Source: an uncultured Verrucomicrobia subdivision 3 bacterium (GTDB lineage Bacteria; Verrucomicrobiota; Verrucomicrobiae; Limisphaerales; UBA11358). From it: DNA of 16,013 bases. Made by a program: the position numbers and the translations under genes. The first letter of the stretch is position 1. Each line of letters starts with the position of its first letter. The stretch covers positions 1 through 16,013 of the forward strand of contig CAINDH010000162.1 of NCBI GenBank assembly GCA_903847285.1, in the 5' to 3' direction. The notes under the pieces are model-generated. The model had not been told where the DNA came from. It did not search any database and saw only the letters and a program-made list of their open reading frames with translations. Shown in pieces: positions 15,406 to 16,013 of this stretch.

Positions 15406-15744
15406 ATGAGCAAACCGAAAATTATCGCTTACTTGAAACCGTCGTGCGGCTGGAGCCAGGGCGTCCGCGCTGTCATGCGCAAATATGACCTGCCGTTTGA
15501 GGACCGCGACATTATCAACAATCCATTGCAACGCCAGGAAATGATCGAGAAGAGTGGCCAGATGATGAGTCCGTGCGTCGAGATCAACGGCCAAATGCTG
15601 CCCGACATCAGCGGCGAAGAAGTCGAAGCGTGGATGCTCGCAAACAACGTGGTGACGCCCAACGACAGGACCCCGGACGCGCCTATTAACCAGCCGTGCG
15701 CTCACGAAATGCCGCAGGCGCTGAACTTTGGCGTGCGCCGATAA
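15406..15744 (+). CDS. Glutaredoxin-like protein with CGWS monothiol active site
   Basis: The 112-aa protein begins with a glutaredoxin/thioredoxin strand and active site, KIIAYLKPSCGWSQGVR, giving C14-G-W-S17 in place of the dithiol CPYC. The helix and strand that follow (YDLPFEDRDI) and MMSPCVEINGQMLPDISGEE, with the probable cis-proline Pro56, complete the fold. A serine in the second position marks monothiol glutaredoxins; the best known class has CGFS and carries Fe-S clusters using glutathione. The W for F change and the lack of the WPTFPQ block mean it is not a standard GrxD. Two more cysteines occur, C57 next to the cis-proline and C98 in a tail of about 30 residues (PINQPCAHEMPQALNF). 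It lies 45 bp after ygfZ and is followed by a terminator, so the two form an operon. Confidence 0.85.
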   Translation: MSKPKIIAYLKPSCGWSQGVRAVMRKYDLPFEDRDIINNPLQRQEMIEKSGQMMSPCVEINGQMLPDISGEEVEAWMLANNVVTPNDRTPDAPINQPCAHEMPQALNFGVRR

Positions 15745-15761
15745 ACCATTATTTATCGCAC

Positions 15762-15800
15762 GAGCCGCGTGGAGCAATCCGCGCGGCTTGTTTGTTTGTT
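15762..15800 (+). terminator. Intrinsic terminator after the glutaredoxin gene
   Basis: AGCCGCGTGGA (15763-15773) pairs with TCCGCGCGGCT (15778-15788) with one G-U pair, extended by another G-U at 15762/15789, closing a GCAA tetraloop (15774-15777). TTGTTTGTTTGTT follows directly. It starts 18 bp past the stop codon and separates this transcript from panC. Confidence 0.88.
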
Positions 15801-15822
15801 GAACCGCAGTTAAATTCCCGTT

Positions 15823-16013
15823 ATGCAAATCGTTTCCTCCATCACTGCGATGCAGCGGCTCGCCAAAAAATGGCAGTGTAAGAGCACGCGCATCGGCTTT
15901 GTGCCGACGATGGGCTTTCTGCACGCCGGTCATTTAAGCCTCGTGAACCGTGCGCGGCAGGCTGTCGGCAAGGCGGGCAAAGTGGTCGTCAGCATTTACG
16001 TCAACCCCACGCA
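15823..16013 (+). CDS. panC: Pantoate--beta-alanine ligase (pantothenate synthetase), N-terminal part
   Basis: PanC joins pantoate and beta-alanine with ATP to make pantothenate, the precursor of coenzyme A. The 63 codons present start [17 protein letters not shown] and include the family signature [21 protein letters not shown], whose PTMG and HAGH carry the ATP-binding nucleotidyltransferase HxGH motif, followed by [10 protein letters not shown]. The window ends inside this gene, where the QF of the VNPTQF motif is expected next. It has its own start after the terminator at 15762-15800, so it is probably transcribed separately from ygfZ-glutaredoxin. No Shine-Dalgarno site is visible. Confidence 0.95.
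   Translation, partial: MQIVSSITAMQRLAKKWQCKSTRIGFVPTMGFLHAGHLSLVNRARQAVGKAGKVVVSIYVNPT

Noticed and set aside
15301..15933. Minus-strand reading frame (210 codons) across ygfZ end, glutaredoxin and panC
   Set aside because: It crosses three real genes and a terminator, and its product shows no family features.

Overview
The window looks like a chromosomal segment from a free-living, probably heterotrophic Verrucomicrobiota bacterium, of the Pedosphaera/Limisphaerales type. This is inferred from gene style: an autotransporter-like LamG plus Ig-repeat secreted pectate lyase, a sigma factor operon with a pseudopilin-tailed membrane protein, archaeal-type phosphoglycerate mutase and few clear Shine-Dalgarno sites. 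No 16S or other decisive marker lies in the window. The genes are mostly housekeeping and are densely packed. I found no tRNA, rRNA, CRISPR array, transposase, phage gene or gene-free stretch over 300 bp.

Layout. Positions 1-3941 are on the minus strand: gatC-gatA (tRNA-dependent amidotransferase subunits) followed by malate synthase (aceB) and, 1 bp later, the iron-sulfur subunit of a xanthine dehydrogenase cut by the window start. A 68-bp palindromic element separates gatA from aceB. Positions 4155-8580 are on the plus strand: a large secreted pectate lyase and a secreted GH28 glycosidase 34 bp apart, a small pectin-degradation operon. Positions 8693-11669 are on the minus strand: an ECF-like sigma factor, a small single-span membrane protein and a 664-residue membrane protein, joined by two ATGA stop/start overlaps. 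The middle gene carries an in-frame 70-bp palindrome built of 8-bp units.

Positions 11762-12250 (plus) encode a short RodZ-like HTH/membrane protein, convergent with pgsA (phospholipid synthesis, minus). Next is apgM (glycolysis, minus), ending in a strong intrinsic terminator. From 14278 to the end, on the plus strand, are ygfZ (folate-binding Fe-S maintenance protein), a monothiol-type glutaredoxin with a CGWS active site, a second intrinsic terminator, and the start of panC (pantothenate synthesis).

Functional links. The aceB/xdhA junction suggests purine breakdown feeding glyoxylate into malate. The ygfZ/glutaredoxin pair suggests Fe-S cluster handling. The two secreted enzymes together would cleave the pectin backbone. 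The least explained parts are the sigma/membrane-protein operon and the two palindromic elements. I see no clearly unprecedented system; these are the best candidates for a second look.
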